Position numbers and translations under genes: made by a program | Origin: Deinococcus koreensis | GTDB lineage: Bacteria; Deinococcota; Deinococci; Deinococcales; Deinococcaceae | Assembly: GCF_002901445.1 (NCBI RefSeq) | Contig: NZ_PPPD01000001.1 | Coordinates: 1-64,000, forward strand | Direction of reading: 5' to 3' | Length of the DNA stretch: 64,000 bases | The notes under the pieces: generated by a model | Seen by the model: the letters and a program-made list of their open reading frames with translations, nothing else | The model's database searches: none | Told to the model about the DNA's origin: nothing | Shown here: positions 49,450 through 62,255 of the stretch, one piece after another | Layout: each line of letters begins with the position of its first letter | Numbering within the stretch: the first letter of the stretch is position 1

Positions 49450-49758
49450 TTGCTCTGCCGGAAAATCGACCGCAGCCAGAGTGCCAGCATCGCCAGACAT
49501 TCCAGGGGCGACCTCAGCGTCCACGCCACCGTCAATCAACTCGTCGCCCTCATCACCTCCGCCGCAGCGTGCGCCTACTGCCACGGCTCCCTGGATGAAT
49601 TCGGCTGCGCCATCGACCACGTCATCCCACTGAGAAGCGGCGGAACTCACGATCTGTCTCATCTGGTCATGGCCTGCAAGCCCTGCAACCGCGCAAAGTG
49701 GGATCGGAGTGAATCCGACGTCAGGAGGTGGCTTCACGGCGCCGCGTCCAGGCTATAG
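49450..49758 (+). CDS. Small HNH endonuclease ORF next to the dif-like site
   Basis: The C-terminal 65 residues form an HNH motif with CAYC, DHVIPLRSGG, HLVMACKPCNRAK. It resembles small HNH nucleases found alone or in mobile genes. The only upstream start in frame is TTG 49450; no ATG or GTG precedes the HNH domain, and the first 35 residues look non-conserved. It may thus be an N-terminally truncated gene. It starts about 90 bp from the dif-like site and could have arrived by site-directed insertion. Confidence 0.6.
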   Translation: MLCRKIDRSQSASIARHSRGDLSVHATVNQLVALITSAAACAYCHGSLDEFGCAIDHVIPLRSGGTHDLSHLVMACKPCNRAKWDRSESDVRRWLHGAASRL

Positions 49759-49762
49759 AACC

Positions 49763-49781
49763 CCTCGGCAGTTCGCCGAGG
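49763..49781 (+). terminator. Hairpin after the HNH ORF
   Basis: CCTCGGC at 49763-49769 pairs with GCCGAGG at 49775-49781 around 5 nt, followed by CCCCTTCC. Confidence 0.5.
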
Positions 49782-49822
49782 CCCCTTCCTGGCCTTCCTG
49801 TGAGGAAGTTCGAAAAAATACG

Positions 49823-49851
49823 TCCCAGTCGGCATCCAGAGCCGGCTGGGA
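49823..49851 (-). terminator. Hairpin after the second lipid kinase gene
   Basis: CCCAGTCGGC pairs with GCCGGCTGGG across ATCCAGA with one mismatch, about 35 bp beyond the minus-strand kinase stop. Confidence 0.4.
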
Positions 49852-49885
49852 GCATTCGGGGAGGAACAGGACGCTCCAGCCGGGC

Positions 49886-50887
<1,002 letters not shown>

Positions 50888-50924
50888 ATCAAAGGTCATT
50901 AGACTGCCGCTGGAGGCTGTTGCT

Positions 50925-51302
50925 ATGCTGCGTTGCTTTGTTGCTTCTTTACTGTTCGCCGGGGTGCTTGCGTCCTGTGCGCCTCGTCAGCAGGTTCAAA
51001 CCGCCGACCAGATGGTCACCGTTACGCCCATGCTCGTGAAGGTCTCCGAAGCGGCGGCCCGGGGCGGTCAGGTGACCATCCAGGGCCGCTATCTGGGCGG
51101 GCCGACCATCGGGAAAGTTCGCCTGGGCGCCTCGGAAACCGGTGAGGGCGGCTTCGTCTTCCCCGCCGCCGCCATCGTCTCCTGGACGGATACGCAGATC
51201 GTCCTCACCATCCCCAGCGACGCCCCCGTGGGCGGCAGCTGGCTGTTCGTCGAGGTCGGCAGCAAGCGCTCGACCGGCCTGCCGTACAGCGTCCGCCAGT
51301 GA
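50925..51302 (+). CDS. Small lipoprotein with IPT/TIG-like domain
   Basis: The 125-aa precursor has a signal peptide ending LASC (lipobox), so the mature protein is lipid-anchored. The rest is one immunoglobulin-like IPT/TIG beta domain ([16 protein letters not shown] ... [13 protein letters not shown]). Such domains bind other proteins or glycans at the surface. CTGGAGG lies about 8 nt before the ATG. A strong terminator follows. Function is unknown. Confidence 0.75.
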   Translation: MLRCFVASLLFAGVLASCAPRQQVQTADQMVTVTPMLVKVSEAAARGGQVTIQGRYLGGPTIGKVRLGASETGEGGFVFPAAAIVSWTDTQIVLTIPSDAPVGGSWLFVEVGSKRSTGLPYSVRQ

Positions 51303-51324
51303 TGCGGCACTAACCAGAGCTGAG

Positions 51325-51360
51325 GGGGGGCGGCTGGCTTTCGGGCTGGCCGCCCCCTTT
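51325..51360 (+). terminator. Terminator after the IPT/TIG lipoprotein gene
   Basis: GGGGGCGGC at 51325-51333 pairs with GCCGCCCCC at 51348-51356 around 14 nt, followed by TTTCC. Confidence 0.8.
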
Positions 51361-51432
51361 CCTGTCGCCGCGCGGCCGTTCCTGTCCTCTCTGCAGGCCG
51401 TCTGGCGGACGTGAAGGCCGGCGCCCACACGC

Positions 51433-51438
51433 TACACT
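51433..51438 (+). promoter_or_regulatory. -10 box TACACT of hisS
   Basis: TACACT is followed by 9 nt and the ATG at 51448, so the leader is absent or only a few nucleotides. Confidence 0.45.
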
Positions 51439-51447
51439 CCTGAAGTT

Positions 51448-54536
<3,089 letters not shown>

Positions 54537-54547
54537 AGTAGGAGAGG

Positions 54548-54595
54548 GAGCCTCAGATCGGAGATGGTTTGAGCCCCCTCTTTGATCTGAGGCTC
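54548..54595 (+). repeat. 12-bp perfect inverted repeat after aspS
   Basis: GAGCCTCAGATC at 54548-54559 is an exact inverted match to GATCTGAGGCTC at 54584-54595, with a 24-nt loop. It lacks a T-tract, so it may be a weak terminator or an mRNA 3' stabiliser. Confidence 0.65.
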
Positions 54596-54618
54596 TGCAA
54601 TAACTACACAGAACAAAG

Positions 54619-54656
54619 CAAGTGAAATCATTCACGATAATGCCGAATCGTGAAAC
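54619..54656 (-). repeat. TTCACGAT palindromic repeat, copy 5 (inverted orientation)
   Basis: The third half-site AAGTGAAATCA (54620-54630) is followed by TTCACGAT (54631-54638) and ATCGTGAA (54647-54654). It ends 9 bp before the stop codon of the converging hydrolase gene. Confidence 0.8.
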
Positions 54657-54664
54657 TTTTGTCC

Positions 54665-55414
54665 TCAGCAGTCCGCATCCTTCAGGAAGTCGAGGCTGTA
54701 GCGGGCCACCGTGCGTGGAAAGGTGTCGGTCAGGGCGTGGGTGCCGCCGCGGATCTGCCGGATCACGGCGTCCGGAATGGCGGTCTGGATGGCCTGCACC
54801 GTCCAGGAACGGATCACGGGGTCGTACAGGCCGTCCAGCAGCAGGGTGGGCGCGCGGATCTGACCGAGCAGGGGCCCGGTGTCGTGCCGGGCCTGATCGC
54901 CCGCCAGCTCCAGCATCCGGCGGGCCCCACACCGGGCGTAGGCGTGGAGGCCAGGCAAGACCAGGCCCAGGCGTTCCCTGGGCAGATCCCGCAACAGGCG
55001 GGCCACCTGCACGGGCACGCTGGGATTCTCCGGGATGCCGGTGGGCGCGCAGGCGATCAGGGCGCCCGCGCAGCCCGGATAGCGCGCCATCAGGTCGAAG
55101 ATCACTTCACCGCCCAGCGAATGGCCGAAGATGGCCGCGCGGTGCAGGCCGGCCACCTCCAGCCAGGCGGCGAGATGATCCGTCAGATCCTCGATGGTGG
55201 CCGGGTAGGCGCGGCTGCCCTCGCTGTGGCCGTGGCCAGGCGGGTCGTACACATAGACCCGGCGTTCACGGGCCAGTTCACGGGCCACCCGCACGTACAT
55301 CCACGAGGCGCAGCCCAGGCCCGGCACGATCACCAGGGGTCGGCCCTCTCCCCTCACCCAGGCGTGCGTCTGCAGTCCCCGAACCTGCAGGAACAGGGCG
55401 TGGACGCCGCTCAC
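54665..55414 (-). CDS. Alpha/beta hydrolase, second of an overlapping pair
   Basis: The 249-aa alpha/beta hydrolase has the oxyanion segment VIVPGLGC near residue 30, DPPGHGHSEG near 60, the nucleophile elbow IFGHSLGGEV near 95, the acid Asp in DGLYDPV near 199 and the catalytic His in GGTHALTD near 227. It could be an esterase, lipase or lactonase. GTG 55414 is chosen because it forms a GTGA overlap with the upstream hydrolase stop. The pair may have arisen by gene duplication, though their sequences are now distant. Confidence 0.83.
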   Translation of the reverse strand: MSGVHALFLQVRGLQTHAWVRGEGRPLVIVPGLGCASWMYVRVARELARERRVYVYDPPGHGHSEGSRAYPATIEDLTDHLAAWLEVAGLHRAAIFGHSLGGEVIFDLMARYPGCAGALIACAPTGIPENPSVPVQVARLLRDLPRERLGLVLPGLHAYARCGARRMLELAGDQARHDTGPLLGQIRAPTLLLDGLYDPVIRSWTVQAIQTAIPDAVIRQIRGGTHALTDTFPRTVARYSLDFLKDADC

Positions 55415-56184
55415 CCGGTGCCTGTGGGCTGGCTGGTCGGGTGCTCGGCCCCGGATCGGGCGGCCTCGCCGATGAAATCCAGCACCAGGGTGTTGAAGCG
55501 CTCCGCGTCGTCCACCATCACGATATGGCCGGCACGCGGGATGACCTCCAGGCGGGCACCCCGGATGGCCCCGGCCAGCATCTGGCCGACCGGCAGCGGC
55601 ACCAGCGCGTCGCGCTCGCCCCAGATGATCAGGGTTCGCGCCTGAATCTCCGGGAGGATGTCCTGCACGCTGTCCTTGAGCAGATCGCGGCCGCTCCGCA
55701 GCAGGTTCAGCGGGCCGGCGCGCAGGGCGTCTCCGAACACCTGCGGCAGGAAGCGCTTGCGACCCGAGACCAGGGCGCGGGGCAGGTTCAGGACGCTGCG
55801 GTAGAGCGGCACCTTGAGCAGGCCGCTGGCGCCGGCCAGGATCAGGGTGTCCACCCGCTGCGGCGCCAGGGCCGCCACATGGATGGCGATATGCCCGCCC
55901 ATGGAGTGGCCGATCAGGGTCACCTCGGTCAGGGCGCTCTGCCGGAGCCACTCGGCGACGATCCGGGCGCTGGCCCGCACCCCCAGCGCCCGTTGCCGGC
56001 GCGCCGAGCCGTAGCCGGTCAGGTCGAGCACGAAGACCTGGTGCTCACGCGTCAGGGCCGACAGGTTGCGGCGCCACCAGCGGCTCGAACCACTCAGGCC
56101 GTGGATCAGCACGATGGGGCGGCCGCGGCCGGTCACGCGGACGTGGAGCCTCGCCCCGGCATATTGGAAGACTGTCCTGACCAC
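55411..56184 (-). CDS. Alpha/beta hydrolase, first of an overlapping pair
   Basis: The 257-aa protein has VLIHGLSG near residue 29, DLTGYG near 55, the nucleophile elbow LIGHSMGGHI near 93, the acid in WGERDALVP near 190 and the His in PRAGHIVMVDD near 220. These mark an alpha/beta hydrolase of the MhpC/esterase kind. TATCTT at 56192-56197 is followed by 7 nt and GTG 56184, which is therefore preferred over TTG 56193. Confidence 0.83.
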   Translation of the reverse strand: MVRTVFQYAGARLHVRVTGRGRPIVLIHGLSGSSRWWRRNLSALTREHQVFVLDLTGYGSARRQRALGVRASARIVAEWLRQSALTEVTLIGHSMGGHIAIHVAALAPQRVDTLILAGASGLLKVPLYRSVLNLPRALVSGRKRFLPQVFGDALRAGPLNLLRSGRDLLKDSVQDILPEIQARTLIIWGERDALVPLPVGQMLAGAIRGARLEVIPRAGHIVMVDDAERFNTLVLDFIGEAARSGAEHPTSQPTGTG

Positions 56185-56191
56185 GGCAGTC

Positions 56192-56197
56192 AAGATA
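56192..56197 (-). promoter_or_regulatory. -10 box TATCTT of the hydrolase pair
   Basis: On the minus strand TATCTT is followed by 7 nt and GTG 56184, the leaderless arrangement. Confidence 0.45.
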
Positions 56198-56243
56198 CGC
56201 CGGCGCCCGCTGTCCCCTGCCCTGTCCCAACAAGCCCTAAGTA

Positions 56244-56281
56244 GTAAGTGAAATTATTCACGATAAACCGGATCGTGAATC
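56244..56281 (-). repeat. TTCACGAT palindromic repeat, copy 6 (inverted orientation)
   Basis: GTAAGTGAAATTA leads into TTCACGAT (56257-56264) and ATCGTGAA (56272-56279). It lies between the end of pdxT and the promoter of the hydrolase pair, about 15 bp past the pdxT stop. Confidence 0.8.
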
Positions 56282-56294
56282 TTCGAGCCACTTT

Positions 56295-56943
56295 TTATCG
56301 AACTGCCACAGATTGGGCCTCGGTGATCTGCCCGAGAAAGGCGGCGTGGAGCCGGCCGTCCCTGGTCAGCTCGGGGTGGAAGGCGCTGGCGAGCACCCGG
56401 CCCTGACGCACCATCACTGCCTGTTCCCCCAGCCGGGCCAGCACCTCCACGCCTGCCCCGACCCGCGAGAAGGCCGGGGCCCGGATGAACACGGCCTCGA
56501 CCGGGCCGTCCAGACCGGCGATCTCCAGCGGGGTGGTGAAGGAATCGACCTGCCGCCCGAAGGCGTTGCGCTGCACCGTCACCTCGAGCAGTCCCAGGCT
56601 GCGCTGGAAGCCGCCGTCCTGCGGAGGGGCGCCCAGCACCTCGGCGGCCAGCAGGATGGCGCCGGCGCAGGTGCCCCACAGGACGCCGCCCCGGCGATAG
56701 AACGCCGCCAGTGGCTCCCAGAGGGCATACTCGCTGAGCAGCCGGGCCATGGTGGTGCTCTCCCCGCCGGGCAGGATCAGCCCCACCAGCCCGTTGAGAT
56801 CGGCCGGCAGGCGAACCTCGCGCACCTCGGCGCCCAGGGCCTCAAGGTGACGCCGGTGCTCCCGGAAGGCGCCCTGGAGGGCCAGGACGCCGACCTTCAG
56901 GGGCCCGGGCTGCCCGGAGGCGGGCTGGTGGGCGCCCGGGGCC

Positions 56944-56954
<11 letters not shown>
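56295..56954 (-). CDS. pdxT: Pyridoxal 5'-phosphate synthase glutaminase subunit PdxT
   Basis: PdxT releases ammonia from glutamine and passes it to PdxS for vitamin B6 synthesis. The 219-aa protein has [12 protein letters not shown] near residue 22, LPGGESTTM near 61, the catalytic Cys in [10 protein letters not shown] near 94, and the His-Glu pair in AFHPELTRD near 193. The GTG start overlaps the end of pdxS by 11 nt, so the subunits are co-translated. Confidence 0.93.
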
Positions 56955-57834
<880 letters not shown>

Positions 57835-57840
57835 GGGCCG

Positions 57841-57846
57841 AGTGTA
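57841..57846 (-). promoter_or_regulatory. -10 box TACACT of pdxST
   Basis: On the minus strand TACACT is followed by 6 nt and ATG 57834. It excludes the GTG/ATG extension of the frame. Confidence 0.55.
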
Positions 57847-57851
57847 GCCAG

Positions 57852-57902
57852 AAACTGACCCCACGGGTAGGGCCAGAGGGCGCTCCTCGATGGGGTCAGT
57901 TT
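57852..57902 (-). repeat. 12-bp perfect inverted repeat upstream of pdxS, operator-like
   Basis: AAACTGACCCCA at 57852-57863 is an exact inverted match to TGGGGTCAGTTT at 57891-57902, 27 nt apart. One arm lies in the -10/-35 spacer of the pdxST promoter and the other about 40 bp further upstream, a spacing that would suit a looping regulator. Confidence 0.55.
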
Positions 57903-57974
57903 TAGAGGCTGAGCAGAGGACGCGTTCCGGCCACTGTCGCCCGACCGGAGGCGGCCGGACACAGGCCCCAGACC

Positions 57975-58382
57975 TCAGGCGGAGTCTCCCCGGGTGAGCG
58001 CCCAGAGCTGTTCGATGGCCGCCACCAGTTGCGAGGGCCGGAAGGGTTTGGCCAGGTAGTCGACGCGCAGCGCCGGCCCCAGGTCGGGCAGGGTGTCGGG
58101 GCGGTTCAGGCCCGACAGAAACACGACCGGGGGAAGCCCCCCGGCGGCCTGCCGCTGCAGCTGACGCACGGTCTCGAAGCCGTCCCAGGGCGTCATCAGG
58201 ACGTCCATGACGATCACGTCGATGGGGGATTGGGCGGCCACGTCCAGGGCCTGCGGGCCGCTGGAGGCTGTCTGCACCAGATAGCCCTGCATGGAGAGGG
58301 TCAGATCGAGCAGTTCCAGGATCTGCAGCTCATCGTCCACCACCAGCAGCCGCAGACCGGGGGTGGCGGTCGGCGGCGTCAT
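57975..58382 (-). CDS. Single-domain response regulator (CheY-like)
   Basis: The 135-aa protein is one receiver domain: the acidic pair VVDDE near residue 14, the phospho-acceptor Asp in [13 protein letters not shown] near 60, the Thr/Ser position in VFLSGLN near 88 and the Lys in YLAKPFRP near 113. There is no output domain, so it passes a signal to a partner protein. No histidine kinase is adjacent. It follows the LysM-M23 gene in the same direction. Confidence 0.88.
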   Translation of the reverse strand: MTPPTATPGLRLLVVDDELQILELLDLTLSMQGYLVQTASSGPQALDVAAQSPIDVIVMDVLMTPWDGFETVRQLQRQAAGGLPPVVFLSGLNRPDTLPDLGPALRVDYLAKPFRPSQLVAAIEQLWALTRGDSA

Positions 58383-58436
58383 GCTCCACCCGCGCTCACC
58401 ACGGTTCGGTTCCGGCCCTTTCGGCCCTGGCCACGC

Positions 58437-59855
58437 TCATGGCAGGACGGCCAGGGGGTTGATGGCCTGCTGCCCGGCCCTGACCTCGAAATGCAGATGG
58501 GGGCCGGTACAAATGCCGCTGCAGCCGACATAGCCGATCAGTTGCCCCTGGGCGACGGTCTGGCCGGCGTAGACCGCCACGCGGCTCATGTGGCCGTAGA
58601 CCAGGGTGGTCGCGCCACTGACCGTGAAGACGTTCAGGCCGTAGTCCCCGTACCCGCTCCGGCTGACCTGCCCCGCCGCCGCCGCGTACACGGGGGAGCC
58701 GTAGGGGGCTGCCAGATCGATGCCGCCGTGAAAGACCTGCTGGTGGAAGGCGATGTCCTGCTCGCCGAAGCGGCTGGTCAGCCGGTAGGAGCGCATCGGC
58801 CAGATCAGCGCGCCCTGGCCGGTGGAGGCGCGCTGCACGGTGGCGGCCGGCCGGGACGCGGCGGCGCGGGCCGCCTCGCGGGCGCGCTCGGCGGCGGCGG
58901 CCTGCGCCGCCTCCAGCTGGGCCTGGCGTTCGTAGGCCCGGATCCTGGCCTGCCGCTCCTCGCTGCGCTGCCAGGCGAGGTAACGCTCGTACTGCGCCTG
59001 GCGCTGGTACAGCGCTTCCAGACGGAGGCGCTCCTGGCCCTTTTTCCACAATACGAAGCGCTCGTATTTCTTCTGTCGCTCGCCGGCCAGGGCCGCGCGG
59101 CGCTGGGCCTCCCGGCGGGCCATGAGCTGCTGCTGGTAGCCCTCGGCCCGCAGCCCGGGCAGCAGGAGTTCGTCGCCCACGCTCATCTCGGTGGGCAGCA
59201 CCCCGTTGGCCTGCGCGGTGGCCACCAGGTCGGCGCCGTAGCCCGCGATCAGCGACAGCGCGCTCTGCCCGGGCTTGATGCGGATCAGCACGCCGCGGGC
59301 GCCGACCGGCACGTTCAGGGTCTCGCCGACATGCACGCGGTCGAGGCTGGGGCGATCCAGATTGACGCTGAGCAGATCCACGACCGGCAGGCCGAAGCGC
59401 CGCGCGATCCCGGCCAGGGTGTCGCCCGGCTGCACGGCGTAGGTCTGCACGGAGGCGGGACGCAGGGGGGCGCGCGCCATGACGGCCTGCGCCCCGGTGC
59501 GGGGGTAGGCCACACGGGCCAGGCGCGTCCGGCCCTGGGGCGGCAGCAGCCGCACGGCACCGGCGCTGACGCCGTACCGCCGGGCCAGTTCCGCCGCCCT
59601 GATCTGGGGCGCCACGACCAGGGTCAGCGCCCGTTCGCCGGCGTCCCGCCGCAGGACGAGGTCGGGCGCGGGGGCCAGCAGCCTGGAGGGCTCCTGCAGG
59701 GGCGCCAGGACGCTCAGGCCGGCCAGTGCTGCAGGAGCAGGTGCTGAAGGGGCGGGTGCGGGCGAGCGGGCCGAGCCGGACGCGGACAGGACGAGTGCTG
59801 CACAGAGGCCCCAGGACATCAGGGGGCGAACCACACGGGGGAAACGGACGGACAA
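58437..59855 (-). CDS. LysM-M23 murein endopeptidase with coiled-coil
   Basis: The 472-aa exported protein has a signal peptide, LysM-like peptidoglycan-binding modules (YAVQPGDTLAGIARRFG, and a second in RIKPGQSALSLIAGYG), a long charged coiled coil (residues about 245-335) and a C-terminal M23 peptidase. The metal ligands are His in VFHGGIDLAAPYG and in GPHLHFEVRAG. M23 enzymes cut cross-links in murein; the layout recalls NlpD/EnvC-type proteins that control cell separation. TTG 59855 is chosen because GGAG lies 6-7 nt upstream. Confidence 0.88.
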   Translation of the reverse strand: MSVRFPRVVRPLMSWGLCAALVLSASGSARSPAPAPSAPAPAALAGLSVLAPLQEPSRLLAPAPDLVLRRDAGERALTLVVAPQIRAAELARRYGVSAGAVRLLPPQGRTRLARVAYPRTGAQAVMARAPLRPASVQTYAVQPGDTLAGIARRFGLPVVDLLSVNLDRPSLDRVHVGETLNVPVGARGVLIRIKPGQSALSLIAGYGADLVATAQANGVLPTEMSVGDELLLPGLRAEGYQQQLMARREAQRRAALAGERQKKYERFVLWKKGQERLRLEALYQRQAQYERYLAWQRSEERQARIRAYERQAQLEAAQAAAAERAREAARAAASRPAATVQRASTGQGALIWPMRSYRLTSRFGEQDIAFHQQVFHGGIDLAAPYGSPVYAAAAGQVSRSGYGDYGLNVFTVSGATTLVYGHMSRVAVYAGQTVAQGQLIGYVGCSGICTGPHLHFEVRAGQQAINPLAVLP

Positions 59856-59884
59856 ATTCAGCTCCAGGGGGAAAGGGCGGGGCG

Positions 59885-61158
<1,274 letters not shown>

Positions 61159-61162
<4 letters not shown>

Positions 61163-61278
61163 GACCGCGGCCCCGTGCCCGCGCTGGCACACGTCTCGAT
61201 GGCCACACCGGGTCGGCCGTCCCAGGCGCTTGATTCACGGCTTCCAGACCGGATCGCCGTATTCCTGAAGCTGTTCAT
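61159..61278 (-). CDS. 39-codon leader ORF overlapping rho (rhoL-like)
   Basis: The ORF starts at ATG 61278 behind AGGAG with 6 nt spacing and ends in a TGA that overlaps the rho ATG. The product (MNSFRNTAIRSGSRESSAWD and on) is basic, Ser/Gly/Arg-rich and matches no family I know. TACAAT at 61298-61303 lies a few nt before the ribosome site and fits a promoter. E. coli rho also has a short leader cistron, rhoL, that helps autoregulation; here the coupling is tighter. The ORF track extension to 61515 is not needed. Confidence 0.6.
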
Positions 61279-61520
61279 GGTCATCTCCTGAATGTCGATT
61301 GTAACCGGCTTTCCTGTAAAGGTGCGGGGGGAAGGACACAGGACACCGGCCGGATCGTTGCCGTGAACCGGGTGAACGCGTCTGATCGCTGTTTGAATAA
61401 TCCTTTTTGAACTGAGATGAACCGAGACTCGCCGGGCGATCCGGGAGCGGCCCTGGGGGCCGGGTGTGGTTCTTCCCTGGGACAGGCGTTCAGGGCGACC
61501 GGCCACCTGGCGCATTGACC
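61279..61520. other. Divergent region between the rho leader and the T-box transcript
   Basis: It contains the rho promoter (TACAAT 61298-61303 on minus) and an AT-rich stretch near 61390-61420 that could hold the promoter of the T-box transcript. I cannot place exact boxes for the latter. No ORF is credible. Confidence 0.4.
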
Positions 61521-61532
61521 CGGTGTGTCCGG

Positions 61533-61836
61533 CGACCTACCATACATCCAGCTCCAGCGGTCTTTCGTGGGGCGAAGCAGCATCCAGGCGACCGAGAGGA
61601 CAGTAGGTCGGGACGGGTGGCCACAGCGAGCCGGGGACAGTGAGAGCCCGGCGCCCGCCCCCCGCACTGAAGATCACCTCCCGCGCCGGCGGAAGAACGG
61701 CCCCCCCAGGCCCACTAGACCCGCCCGGACGCCCCCCGACAGAGGGCCTGCAACGAGGCTCCTGTGAGGAGTGAAGTTGGGTGGTACCACGCGCCGGCAG
61801 GCCGCGTCCCAGCACACGCTGAGGCGCGGCCTGCCG
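61533..61836 (+). ncRNA. T-box leader controlling cupin-ileS
   Basis: The core T-box sequence is present as GGGTGGTACCACGCG at 61779-61793, which pairs with the tRNA acceptor end. Further upstream CGACCTAC (61533-61540) pairs with GTAGGTCG (61603-61610) to form a plausible stem I base, enclosing two ATC triplets that could be the Ile specifier. After the T-box, GGCAGGCCGCG (61796-61806) pairs with CGCGGCCTGCC (61825-61835). That stem lacks a T-tract, so control may be translational. The downstream ileS makes tRNA-Ile the expected ligand. Confidence 0.8.
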
Positions 61837-61870
61837 CTGCGGCACCGACCCCACTCCCGGAGGCACGTCC

Positions 61871-62206
61871 ATGCACATGACCAGTATTCCCTTCGGCACC
61901 ACCGACTGGGCGGCCGTCGAAACCACCGTCCACGCTGGGGAAACCGGGCAGGCGCTCTGGCGCACCCAGGTCTTCGGCGACAGCCAGATCCGCGTGCGGC
62001 TGGTCGAGTACTCCGCCGGATACGTCTCGGATCACTGGTGCCACAAGGGACATGTGCTGTTCGTGCTGGACGGCGAACTCCACACCGAGCTGCAGGACGG
62101 CCGCACCTTCACCCTGACGCCCGGCATGAGCTATCAGGTCGCCGACGGCGCCGAGGCCCACCGCTCGCGCACCCGAACCGGCGCGCGGCTGTTCATCGTG
62201 GACTGA
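61871..62206 (+). CDS. DHCW-motif cupin-fold protein between the T-box and ileS
   Basis: The 111-aa protein is a single cupin-fold domain with the motif DHWCHKGHVLFVLDGEL near residue 56 and a C-terminal SRTRTGARLFIVD. It belongs to the small cupins with the DHCW motif, whose function is unknown; the conserved His and Cys may bind metal. GGAGG lies 7 nt before the ATG. It is the first gene under the T-box, with ileS 49 nt downstream. Confidence 0.8.
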   Translation: MHMTSIPFGTTDWAAVETTVHAGETGQALWRTQVFGDSQIRVRLVEYSAGYVSDHWCHKGHVLFVLDGELHTELQDGRTFTLTPGMSYQVADGAEAHRSRTRTGARLFIVD

Positions 62207-62255
62207 CCCGGCGGCCGACCTCCCCCACCCCTTTCCCACCCACCCAGGAGCCCCC

